Assembly (NCBI RefSeq): GCF_025465935.1
Contig: NZ_JANLNV010000009.1
Location: 1-64,000 of the forward strand
From: Pseudomonas sp. 7P_10.2_Bac1
GTDB taxonomy: Bacteria > Pseudomonadota > Gammaproteobacteria > Pseudomonadales > Pseudomonadaceae
Reading direction: 5' to 3'
DNA: 64,000 bases
The stretch's first letter is position 1. Every line of letters begins with the position of its first letter. The position numbers were made by a program, and so were the translations under genes. Below are positions 35,819 through 43,298 of the stretch, piece by piece. The notes beneath the pieces are model-generated. The model saw only the letters and a program-made list of their open reading frames with translations. It did not search any database and had not been told where the DNA came from.

Positions 35819-35832
35819 TTTCATTGATGAAA
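35819..35832. promoter_or_regulatory. Dyad in the azoR-lysR intergenic region
   Basis: TTTCAT-TG-ATGAAA is a perfect 6-2-6 dyad, 58 nt upstream of azoR, in the right place for a LysR operator. AT-rich promoter-like sequence (CTATAAAT) lies between it and the lysR start. Confidence 0.5.
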
Positions 35833-35936
35833 AAGCATAAATATCTGCTACAACCTATCTATAAATTTGTTTATTAATGAGTACCCTGTAACGGCTGCGC
35901 CAGCCACACACTGTCTCGAACCCAAAGGAATACAAC

Positions 35937-36860
35937 GTGAAAGCGCCCCGCGTGACCCTGGATCAATGGCGTACTCTGCAAGCGGTGGTCGACCACGGCG
36001 GTTTTGCGCAAGCTGCCGAGGTGCTGCACCGCTCACAGTCGTCTGTCAGTTACACCGTCGCTCGCATGCAGGATCAACTCGGCGTGCCACTGTTGCGTAT
36101 CGACGGGCGTAAAGCCGTGCTTACCGAAGCCGGCGGTGTTTTGCTACGCCGCTCTCGCCAACTGGTCAAACAGGCCAGCCAGTTGGAAGACCTCGCTCAT
36201 CATATGGAGCAAGGCTGGGAAGCCGAGGTGCGGCTGGTGGTTGATGCCGCCTACCCGAACGCGCGACTGGTGCGTGCCCTGACAGCCTTTATGCCGCAAA
36301 GCCGTGGCTGCCGTGTGAGGTTGCGCGAAGAGGTGCTGTCCGGTGTCGAAGAGGTGTTACTCGAAGGCGTGGCCGACTTGGCCATCAGCAGTTTCAACAT
36401 TCCCGGCTACCTGGGAACAGAGCTGAGCACGGTCGAATTCATTGCCGTGGCACATCCCGAGCACGCCTTGCATCGCATGCAACGGGTGTTGCATTTCCAG
36501 GACCTTGAAAGCCAGTTGCAAGTGGTTATTCGCGACTCCGGCCGCCAACAGCCTCGTGACGTAGGCTGGCTGGGCTCCGAACAACGCTGGACGGTGGGCA
36601 GCCTGGCCACGGCGGCAGCGTTTGTGGCCAGCGGCCTGGGCTTTGCGTGGCTGCCACGACACATGATCGAGCGCGAACTCAAAGAAGGCGTACTCAAGCC
36701 GTTGCCACTGGATCAGGGCGGTGACCGTCACCCGGTGTTCTACCTGTACGCCAATAAAGACAAGCCATTGGGCCCGGCCACGCAAATTCTGGTCGAGTTG
36801 TTGCGCATCTTCGACACCGCACCACTGGACGCGGCATTTGCCGCACCTGAGCAGGCATAA
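35937..36860 (+). CDS. LysR family transcriptional regulator (azoR-linked)
   Basis: A 307-residue LysR-type regulator. The helix-turn-helix is in GGFAQAAEVLHRSQSSVSYTVARMQDQLG (about residues 20-48); the sensor domain follows to about residue 295. The start is GTG 35937 after AAAGGA. The divergent azoR gene is its most likely target; a dyad between them could be the operator. Confidence 0.88.
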   Translation: MKAPRVTLDQWRTLQAVVDHGGFAQAAEVLHRSQSSVSYTVARMQDQLGVPLLRIDGRKAVLTEAGGVLLRRSRQLVKQASQLEDLAHHMEQGWEAEVRLVVDAAYPNARLVRALTAFMPQSRGCRVRLREEVLSGVEEVLLEGVADLAISSFNIPGYLGTELSTVEFIAVAHPEHALHRMQRVLHFQDLESQLQVVIRDSGRQQPRDVGWLGSEQRWTVGSLATAAAFVASGLGFAWLPRHMIERELKEGVLKPLPLDQGGDRHPVFYLYANKDKPLGPATQILVELLRIFDTAPLDAAFAAPEQA

Positions 36861-37024
36861 ACAGCAGATTGCAGCCATGACGGCGGTGGGCAGGAACATC
36901 GATCACGCATATCCTGTCCAAGCTTCGCGGCTGGCCATCTATCATTGCCTACCTCATCACCTTCCATCCAACACACAGCGCGTTTACTGACGCCGTGGTT
37001 GCCACCTTTCAGGACTTTTGCCTT

Positions 37025-37621
37025 ATGTTGAAAAAAATCGCCTTCGCTGCCAGTGCCCTGCTCTTTGCTGCCAACCTGATGGCCGCAACACCTGCGCCAA
37101 ACAAAGCGGCAAACGCGCCTGCCGCGCAAAAAGCCCCGCACGTTCTACTGGACACCAGCTTTGGCCCTATCGAAGTCGAACTGGACCCGGTTCATGCCCC
37201 CATCAGCTCCAAGAACTTTTTGGACTATGTCGACAGTGGCTTTTACAACAACACGATTTTCCACCGTGTGATTCCGGGCTTTATGGCCCAAGGCGGCGGC
37301 TTTACCGGGCAAATGGTGCAAAAGACCACCCGCGACCCTATCAAGAACGAAGCCAGCAATGGCCTGCATAACGTGCGCGGCACCCTGTCGATGGCGCGCA
37401 CCTCCAATCCGAACTCAGCAACCAGTCAATTTTTTATCAATGTGGTCGATAACCCGATCCTGGACCCGGGCCGTGATGAAGGTTATGCCGTGTTTGCCAA
37501 AGTCGTAAAAGGCATGGATGTAGTCGACAACATCGTCAATACCCAGACCACGACCAAGTCCGGCATGCGTGATGTGCCAATTGACCCTATCTACATCAAG
37601 TCTGCCAAACGCATCGACTAA
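37025..37621 (+). CDS. ppiA: Periplasmic peptidyl-prolyl cis-trans isomerase (cyclophilin, PpiA type)
   Basis: A 198-residue exported cyclophilin that speeds proline isomerisation in periplasmic proteins. A signal peptide ([20 protein letters not shown]) and an Ala/Pro linker precede the cyclophilin domain (about 38-195), with FFHRVIP-type active-site sequence [18 protein letters not shown], and [17 protein letters not shown]. The ATG at 37025 gives a proper signal peptide; an upstream in-frame start would precede it with an unlikely stretch. Confidence 0.92.
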   Translation: MLKKIAFAASALLFAANLMAATPAPNKAANAPAAQKAPHVLLDTSFGPIEVELDPVHAPISSKNFLDYVDSGFYNNTIFHRVIPGFMAQGGGFTGQMVQKTTRDPIKNEASNGLHNVRGTLSMARTSNPNSATSQFFINVVDNPILDPGRDEGYAVFAKVVKGMDVVDNIVNTQTTTKSGMRDVPIDPIYIKSAKRID

Positions 37622-37645
37622 GTGCTTCGAATGCTGCGCGGAGCC

Positions 37646-37665
37646 TGACCGGCCCTGGCCGGTCA
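37646..37665 (+). terminator. Hairpin after ppiA
   Basis: TGACCGG/CCGGTCA with a 6-nt loop lies 25 nt after the ppiA stop. There is no T tract, so termination may be weak and read-through into the ABC gene is possible. Confidence 0.5.
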
Positions 37666-37705
37666 TACCACATAAGGAGAGTCCGCTCTGCGGGCGTCAG
37701 TGACC

Positions 37706-39538
37706 ATGCTTTATCGTCGTTTTGAACAACTGATCGATATATTTCGCGAAGCTCCCAGCGCCGCACCGCCTAACACCGTTTGGGCGTTTTACGTTTACTA
37801 CCTGCGCCAGGTCTGGCCGATTTTTGCTGCCCTGCTGGTCGTAGGGTTGGTCGCCGCCCTGATCGAGGTCTCGCTGTTCAGTTACCTGAGCACCCTGATT
37901 GACCTGGCACAAGGTACGCCCAATACCGACTTTTTCCACGCTCACAGCGGCGAACTGATCTGGATGGCAGTGGTTGCGCTGATCATTCGCCCGGTGTTCT
38001 TTGGCCTGCATGATCTGCTCGTGCACCAGACCCTGAGCCCGAGCATGACCAGCCTGATTCGCTGGCAAAACCACAGCTATGTGCTGAAACAGAGCCTGAA
38101 CTTTTTCCAGAACGATTTCGCCGGGCGGATTGCCCAGCGCATCATGCAAACCGGTAACTCGCTGCGCGACTCCGCGGTGCAGGCGGTCGATGCCTTGTGG
38201 CACGTGCTGATCTACGCCATCAGCTCGCTGGTGCTGTTTGCCGAAGCAGACTGGCGACTGATGATCCCGCTGCTGACCTGGATCGCGTGCTACATCGGCG
38301 CGTTGTACTACTTCGTGCCCCGGGTCAAGGAACGCTCGGTGGTGTCCTCGGATGCACGCTCGAAGTTGATGGGCCGCATCGTCGACGGCTACACCAACAT
38401 CACGACGCTCAAGCTGTTTGCCCATACCAATTACGAGCAGCAGTACGCCCGTGAAGCCATCGTCGAACAGACCGAAAAGACCCAGCAGGCCAGCCGCATC
38501 ATCACCAGCATGGACGTCAGCATCACTACCCTGAACGGGCTGTTGATTGTCAGCACCAGCGGCCTCGCGCTGTGGCTGTGGAGTCAATCACTGATCAGCG
38601 TCGGCGCCATTGCCCTGGCCACCGGCCTGGTGATCCGCATCGTTAACATGTCCGGCTGGATCATGTGGGTGGTCAACGGTATTTTCGAAAATATCGGCAT
38701 GGTACAGGACGGTTTGCAGACCATCGCACAACCCATTGTGGTCAAGGACCGGGACAACGCGCCGCGCTTGAAAGTCGATCACGGCGAAGTACGCTTTGAA
38801 CACGTGGACTTTCACTACGGCAAGCACAGCGGGATCATCAGCGACCTGAATCTGCTGATCAAACCCGGTGAAAAGATCGGCTTGATCGGCCCATCGGGAG
38901 CAGGTAAATCGACGCTGGTTAACCTGCTTCTGCGCCTGTATGACCTGCAAGGCGGAAGGATCTTGATAGACGGTCAGAATATCGCCGAGGTAACGCAAGA
39001 AAGCCTGCGCGAACAGATCGGCATGATTACCCAGGACACGTCCTTGCTGCACCGCTCGATCCGCGACAACTTGCTGTATGGCAAGCCGGACGCCACGGAC
39101 GAAGAGCTCTGGGCCGCCGTGCACAAAGCCCGTGCGGATGAGTTCATCCCTGCCCTTTCAGACGCTCAGGGCCGTACTGGTTTTGACGCACATGTGGGTG
39201 AGCGTGGGGTCAAGCTGTCGGGTGGCCAGCGCCAGCGCATCGCCATCGCGCGGGTGCTGCTCAAGAATGCGCCGATCCTGATCATGGATGAAGCGACTTC
39301 GGCGCTCGACTCCGAAGTCGAAGCTGCCATCCAGGAAAGCCTCGAAACCTTGATGCAAGGCAAAACCGTGATCGCCATCGCCCACCGACTTTCCACCATT
39401 GCCAAAATGGACCGTCTGGTGGTGCTCGAAAAGGGCCGTATTGCCGAGTCTGGAACCCATAGCGAGTTGCTTGCTCACGGCGGGTTGTATGCGCGTCTGT
39501 GGCAACACCAGACGGGAGGGTTTGTGGGCATCGACTGA
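37706..39538 (+). CDS. ABC transporter, fused permease and ATPase
   Basis: A 610-residue half-transporter of the exporter type. The membrane domain (about 35-330) has six helices; the ATPase domain (about 360-600) has Walker A GPSGAGKST, signature LSGGQRQRIAIAR, Walker B ILIMDEATSALD and the H-loop AHRLSTI. It presumably works as a homodimer, exporting a lipid, drug or peptide. The start is uncertain: ATG 37706 and GTG 37700 lack a nearby ribosome site, while a strong AAGGAG (37674-37679) is ideally placed for an in-frame CTG at 37688. Confidence 0.88.
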   Translation: MLYRRFEQLIDIFREAPSAAPPNTVWAFYVYYLRQVWPIFAALLVVGLVAALIEVSLFSYLSTLIDLAQGTPNTDFFHAHSGELIWMAVVALIIRPVFFGLHDLLVHQTLSPSMTSLIRWQNHSYVLKQSLNFFQNDFAGRIAQRIMQTGNSLRDSAVQAVDALWHVLIYAISSLVLFAEADWRLMIPLLTWIACYIGALYYFVPRVKERSVVSSDARSKLMGRIVDGYTNITTLKLFAHTNYEQQYAREAIVEQTEKTQQASRIITSMDVSITTLNGLLIVSTSGLALWLWSQSLISVGAIALATGLVIRIVNMSGWIMWVVNGIFENIGMVQDGLQTIAQPIVVKDRDNAPRLKVDHGEVRFEHVDFHYGKHSGIISDLNLLIKPGEKIGLIGPSGAGKSTLVNLLLRLYDLQGGRILIDGQNIAEVTQESLREQIGMITQDTSLLHRSIRDNLLYGKPDATDEELWAAVHKARADEFIPALSDAQGRTGFDAHVGERGVKLSGGQRQRIAIARVLLKNAPILIMDEATSALDSEVEAAIQESLETLMQGKTVIAIAHRLSTIAKMDRLVVLEKGRIAESGTHSELLAHGGLYARLWQHQTGGFVGID

Positions 39539-39577
39539 TCCGGCAACTCAGCGACCGCTTTCCCGCACAACACATCG

Positions 39578-39613
39578 CCAGGGCTCGTCATCAGCGAGCC
39601 CTGGCTTTTTTTT
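39578..39613 (+). terminator. Rho-independent terminator after the ABC gene
   Basis: A perfect 10-bp stem CCAGGGCTCG/CGAGCCCTGG with a 7-nt loop is followed by C and eight T residues. Confidence 0.9.
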
Positions 39614-39635
39614 GAGCGCTTTGCAGCAGGGCGCG

Positions 39636-40760
39636 TCAAGCCTGGCGATAAGGCAGCGCGGTACGGGCTTCGTCGGCATAAGCCAGCACACCGACCCGCT
39701 CGCGCACCAGAAAATCACTGACGGCGGCTTTGAGGCCCTGATGGCGCAGGTAATGCCAGGAATGGGTGATGACCGGCTCAAACCCGCGTATCAGCTTGTG
39801 CTCCCCCTGAGCACCCGCATCAAAACGCTGGATGCCCTGGGCAATCGCATAATCCATGCCCTGATAAAAACAGGTTTCGAAATGCAAACGGTCGAACTCG
39901 GCCAGACAGCCCCAATAACGGCCGTAGAGACTACCGCCGCCGATCAAGCTGAACGCCATGGCCACCGGGGTTGAGCCCTGCTTTGCCAATACCACGCGTA
40001 TTGACTCGGGCATGCGCTCGGCCAACAGGCTGAAAAAAGCACGGCTCAGGTAAGGCGTTTGGCGTCGCACGGCATAGGTGTTGGCGTAGCAGGCGTAGAC
40101 AAAATCCCACTGCGCTTCGGTCACCTGCTGACCTTGCAGCCATTCAAACTCAAACCCCTGCCCCGCTACTTGCTCGCGCTCCTTGCGCATTTGCTTGCGC
40201 TTGCGCGAACTCAGCGCATCGAGAAAGTCCTGAAAATCGCGGTACTCGCGGTTTTGCCAATGAAACTGGCAACCCAACCGCTGCAACCAGCCAGGTTGCT
40301 GTGCGAGTGCGGCATCAGCCAGTTCATCGGTGAAGTTGATGTGCGCACTGGACAGCCCTTCGATCTCCAGATAACCGGGCACTGCACCCAGTAACTCAAG
40401 ACCGTCTTCAGCGCGCGCGGCCAGCAGTCGCGGGCCGCCTACCGGGCTGAAAGGCACCGCCGTCAACAACTTGGGGTAGTACTCGATCCCGGCCCGTTCG
40501 CAGGCGTTGGCCCACTCGTGATCAAACACGTATTCGCCGTATGAATGCCACTTGCGGTAACTGGGCAAAGCCGCCAGCACCCGGCCATTCTCGATGTGCA
40601 ACAGGTGTTCAGGCTGCCAACCGGATTGCGGGCCCAGGCTGCCGCTGTCTTCCAGAGCACTGAGGAACGCATGGCGAAGGAACGGCTGCGCCGCAGGCAC
40701 CAGTGAATCCCATTGCTGGGCCGAGATGGACGACAGGCTGTCCAAACGTTGTAACGGCAT
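39636..40760 (-). CDS. GNAT-fold protein of the peptidogalycan/DUF482 family
   Basis: A 374-residue protein with two tandem GNAT-like acyltransferase folds. Conserved segments include PFLRHAFLSALEDSGSLG near the N-terminus, RKRKQMRKEREQV in the middle, TPVAMAFSLIGGGSLYGRYWG and LHFETCFYQGMDYAIAQGIQRFDAGAQGEHKLIRGF near the end. The fold is shared with FemAB-type aminoacyl transferases, but no substrate is known. The ATG at 40760 follows an AGGGG site and gives the family start MPLQRLDSLSSI. Confidence 0.88.
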   Translation of the reverse strand: MPLQRLDSLSSISAQQWDSLVPAAQPFLRHAFLSALEDSGSLGPQSGWQPEHLLHIENGRVLAALPSYRKWHSYGEYVFDHEWANACERAGIEYYPKLLTAVPFSPVGGPRLLAARAEDGLELLGAVPGYLEIEGLSSAHINFTDELADAALAQQPGWLQRLGCQFHWQNREYRDFQDFLDALSSRKRKQMRKEREQVAGQGFEFEWLQGQQVTEAQWDFVYACYANTYAVRRQTPYLSRAFFSLLAERMPESIRVVLAKQGSTPVAMAFSLIGGGSLYGRYWGCLAEFDRLHFETCFYQGMDYAIAQGIQRFDAGAQGEHKLIRGFEPVITHSWHYLRHQGLKAAVSDFLVRERVGVLAYADEARTALPYRQA

Positions 40761-40888
40761 GCAAAGCCCCTGACCTGTTGCGTAGAAGCGCGATCTTAAC
40801 ACCTGACATGTGACAGCGCGTTCATTGCGTTAATAGGCCCACAACGTACTCGGGTAATGACGAACGCGCGCAGATGACCCGTTTCAAC

Positions 40889-40917
40889 CTCTCACGGAGC
40901 TGTCACAGAGCTGATGT
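40889..40917 (+). promoter_or_regulatory. Pho-box-like tandem repeat
   Basis: CTCTCAC-GGAG-CTGTCAC-AGAG-CTGATGT: two strong and one weak 7-bp half-sites with an 11-bp period, like the PhoB box CTGTCAT-N4-CTGTCAT. The orientation points rightwards, where no plus-strand gene is visible. The GC-rich spacers are atypical. Confidence 0.35.
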
Positions 40918-41042
40918 CACTAAGCCGCCTTTTAGTCATATCCAATGGCGATGATTGCGCCGCTTCCTTGAAGCCGGAGTTATGAGCGAGCACTTACAAC
41001 CCCACGTAAACACCCTATTTGAGAGCCCATAAGGCTTCTGTT

Positions 41043-41276
41043 CTATTTGTGCCGCGAGTGTTCACTCAACATTCGCTGAACCGTCGCCTCCAGATCACTG
41101 GGTAACGACTCGGGCAGCGTCTGCATCGTTGCCCTCATCAAACGCATTTGCCTGATAAAGCGCCGACAGTTCGGACAAAACAGCAAGTGATGCTGGACCA
41201 GAAAACGCTCACGAACGCTCAACTGCCGGTCCATATGATCACTTGATCGCGCGACGAATTGCTTGCAGCTCAACAT
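41043..41276 (-). CDS. Zinc-finger (zf-HC2) anti-sigma factor
   Basis: A 77-residue protein with the ZAS-type motif H-x3-C-x2-C in VQHHLLFCPNCRRFIRQ and a preceding DRQLSVRERF helix. It lacks a membrane segment, so it should be a soluble anti-sigma factor that binds the ECF sigma encoded just upstream; the two genes overlap by 7 nt (41270-41276), which implies coupled, stoichiometric translation. Zinc loss on oxidation is a common trigger in this family, but nothing here fixes the signal. Confidence 0.87.
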   Translation of the reverse strand: MLSCKQFVARSSDHMDRQLSVRERFLVQHHLLFCPNCRRFIRQMRLMRATMQTLPESLPSDLEATVQRMLSEHSRHK

Positions 41277-41881
41277 TCACCGGTCTCCTCGAAATGCTCC
41301 ACGGTCGCAAAGACTTTAAGCCGGGCACGATGCACCAGCACTCGGGCATTAGAGAGCGAGATGTCGAGAAGATTACAAATCTGCTCCAACTCCAGCCCCT
41401 GGCGTTCACGCAGTATCAGCACCGAGCGTTGCAATTGCGGCAAGCTGAGCAGCGTGTGCTCTAGGCAATCGCGCAATTCCTCTTCGGTGAGCAGCGCTTC
41501 AGGGGTGTCATGGTGCCAGGCATAAGGGGCCATCAACCAATGGCCATCAGCCGCAAAGCGCTCATCATCCACCGTCCCGTGGGGCGACGGCAGATCGTCA
41601 AGCAAGACTTCACGGCGGTTGTGTTTAAGGCGGGTTTTAGCGGCGTTGGCGGTGATGGTCAGCAGCCAGGTCTTGAGGCTTGAGCGGCCTTCAAACCCGG
41701 ACAGGTTGCGCACCACTGAGAGCCAGGCGTCCTGAACCACTTCATCGGCATGGCGACTGCCGACAATGGCATAGGCCACAGCGAGCATGGCCCCTTGATA
41801 GGTACTCACCAACTGCCGAAAAGCCTGTTGCTCGCCGGCGAGCAGGCGCTGGAGCCAGTGCGAGTCGTCAGTGGCTGCCAT
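41270..41881 (-). CDS. ECF RNA polymerase sigma factor
   Basis: A 203-residue extracytoplasmic-function sigma factor. Region 2 is VGSRHADEVVQDAWLSVVRN followed by SSLKTWLLTITANAAKTRLK; region 4 is LPQLQRSVLILRERQGLELE with ICNLLDISLSNARVLVHRAR. The zf-HC2 anti-sigma gene follows with a 7-nt overlap. As in P. aeruginosa (PA3285, from memory), it is adjacent to the KAS III gene, a conserved but unexplained association. No clear autoregulatory ECF promoter was found upstream. Confidence 0.9.
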   Translation of the reverse strand: MAATDDSHWLQRLLAGEQQAFRQLVSTYQGAMLAVAYAIVGSRHADEVVQDAWLSVVRNLSGFEGRSSLKTWLLTITANAAKTRLKHNRREVLLDDLPSPHGTVDDERFAADGHWLMAPYAWHHDTPEALLTEEELRDCLEHTLLSLPQLQRSVLILRERQGLELEQICNLLDISLSNARVLVHRARLKVFATVEHFEETGEC

Positions 41882-41911
41882 TCACGCTCTCCTGATTAGG
41901 TACAACCAGAC

Positions 41912-41964
41912 TGGAGCGAGCTTGCCTCGCGATCTTTAGACCGTTTAAAAAGCTCGCTCCTACA
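41912..41964. repeat. REP pair
   Basis: TGGAGCGAGCTTGCCTCGCGATC and AAGCTCGCTCCTACA are inverted REP arms; the right arm is shortened. It lies between the KAS III and ECF genes, which are both on the minus strand. Confidence 0.8.
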
Positions 41965-41983
41965 AGGAATGTATTGTCCTTGC

Positions 41984-43105
41984 TTATCGTTTACGCAGGA
42001 TCACGCTACCAATCGAGTAGCCGGCACCGAACGAGCTGAGCACGGCCAGCGAGCCTGTGGCCAGATCATCCTGGTACTTATGGAAGGCAATGACCGAACC
42101 CGCCGAACTGGTGTTGGCGTAGGTATCGAGAATCACCGGCGCTTCTTCAACCGACGCTTCACGGCCCAGCAGGCGCTTGACGATCAGGTGGTTCATGCTC
42201 AGGTTGGCCTGGTGCAGCCAGAAGCGTTTTACGTCGGCCACGTCGACTTTGTTTTCTTCCAGGTGCTGAGCGATCAGCTCGGCCACCATCGGGCAGACGT
42301 CGCGGAAGACCTTGCGACCTTCCTGTACGAACAACTTGTCCGGGCTGTCAGGGTTTTCGTCCGATGCACGGTTCAAGAAACCAAAGTTGTTGCGGATATT
42401 GTTCGAGAACGTAGTCAGCAGTTTGGTGCTGACGATGTCGAATTGGTGCTCGGACGTCGCCAGATCAGCGCGCTCAACCACAATCGCAGTGGCCGCATCG
42501 CCAAAAATGAAGTGGCTGTCGCGGTCACGGAAATTCAAGTGGCCAGTGCACACTTCAGGGCTGACCAGCAGAACGGCACGCGCCTGCCCCAATTGCACGC
42601 TGTTGCTGGCGGTCTGCAGACCGAAGGTCGCCGACGAACACGCTACGTTCATGTCAAAACCGAAGCCCTGAATACCCAGCGCCTGCTGCACTTCAATGGC
42701 GATGGCCGGGTACGGCCGCTGCAGGTTCGAGCAGGCCACGATCACGCCATCAATGTCGGCGGCCGTCTTGCCGGCGCGCTCCAGCGCTTGCTTGGCGGCA
42801 CCTACGGCCATTTCGCAAAGCACCGACATTTCGTCATTGGAGCGCTGCGGTAACCGCGGGCGCATGCGTTGCGGGTCAAGGATGCCGTCCTTGTCCATCA
42901 CAAAACGGCTTTTGATACCTGACGCCTTTTCGATAAAGGCAGCGCTGGACTCAGCCAGAGGCTCAACCTCTCCGGCCTCGATAGCGTCAGCGTTATCCGC
43001 GTTGAACTGCTGCACATAAGCGTTGAAAGACTGCACCAACTCTTCGTTGGAAATGCTGTTGGCCGGGGTGAACAGGCCGGTGCCACTGATGACGACGTTA
43101 TACAC
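41984..43105 (-). CDS. Beta-ketoacyl-ACP synthase III (PA3286-like)
   Basis: A 373-residue condensing enzyme of the FabH superfamily, longer than FabH (about 320). The catalytic triad is C156 ([10 protein letters not shown]), H298 ([10 protein letters not shown]) and N331 ([10 protein letters not shown]). In P. aeruginosa the homologue PA3286 diverts octanoyl-CoA from beta-oxidation into fatty-acid synthesis; I infer the same role from overall similarity and from the neighbouring sigma gene. The GTG at 43105 ([12 protein letters not shown]) follows GAGGAA; upstream starts lack a site. A perfect 16-bp palindrome overlaps its promoter region. Confidence 0.9.
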   Translation of the reverse strand: MYNVVISGTGLFTPANSISNEELVQSFNAYVQQFNADNADAIEAGEVEPLAESSAAFIEKASGIKSRFVMDKDGILDPQRMRPRLPQRSNDEMSVLCEMAVGAAKQALERAGKTAADIDGVIVACSNLQRPYPAIAIEVQQALGIQGFGFDMNVACSSATFGLQTASNSVQLGQARAVLLVSPEVCTGHLNFRDRDSHFIFGDAATAIVVERADLATSEHQFDIVSTKLLTTFSNNIRNNFGFLNRASDENPDSPDKLFVQEGRKVFRDVCPMVAELIAQHLEENKVDVADVKRFWLHQANLSMNHLIVKRLLGREASVEEAPVILDTYANTSSAGSVIAFHKYQDDLATGSLAVLSSFGAGYSIGSVILRKR

Positions 43106-43168
43106 GGTCGTTCCTCTTATTCTGTTCAAGCAGAAAATAAACGTGTCAGGTATTTATAGCCGCGAAGT

Positions 43169-43184
43169 TTGCCATAAATGGCAA
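43169..43184. promoter_or_regulatory. Perfect palindrome at the KAS III promoter
   Basis: TTGCCAT-AA-ATGGCAA (7-2-7, perfect). On the minus strand a TATAAA lies 10 nt downstream of it (43153-43158), so the palindrome would overlap the -35/spacer region, as repressor operators often do. Confidence 0.55.
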
Positions 43185-43225
43185 CATTTGGCCTGATTTG
43201 CCGAATCAAGAAAACACGTCCTCCG

Positions 43226-43291
43226 CCAGGAGCGGGCTTGCCTCGCGATCTTTTGACCTTTTAAAAGATCGCGAGACTGGCTAGCTCCTAC
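43226..43291. repeat. REP pair
   Basis: CAGGAGCGGGCTTGCCTCGCGATC and GATCGCGAGACTGGCTAGCTCC are inverted arms flanking TTTTGACCTTTTAAAA. It sits after hrpA and upstream of the KAS III gene. Confidence 0.88.
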
Positions 43292-43298
43292 CGCAAGC

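Noticed and set aside
40982..41032. Sixteen-codon ORF (MSEHLQPHVNTLFESP) after the Pho-box-like repeat
   Set aside because: GGAG is only 3 nt before the ATG, the ORF is very short, and there is no sign of continuation; it could be a chance ORF.
41969..42853. Plus-strand ORF of 294 codons opposite the KAS III gene
   Set aside because: Antisense shadow; the KAS III reading frame is complete with an intact catalytic triad.
43110..43200. Sigma-54 (-24/-12) promoter for the KAS III gene
   Set aside because: TGGCA is present in the palindrome but no correctly spaced TTGC element follows.
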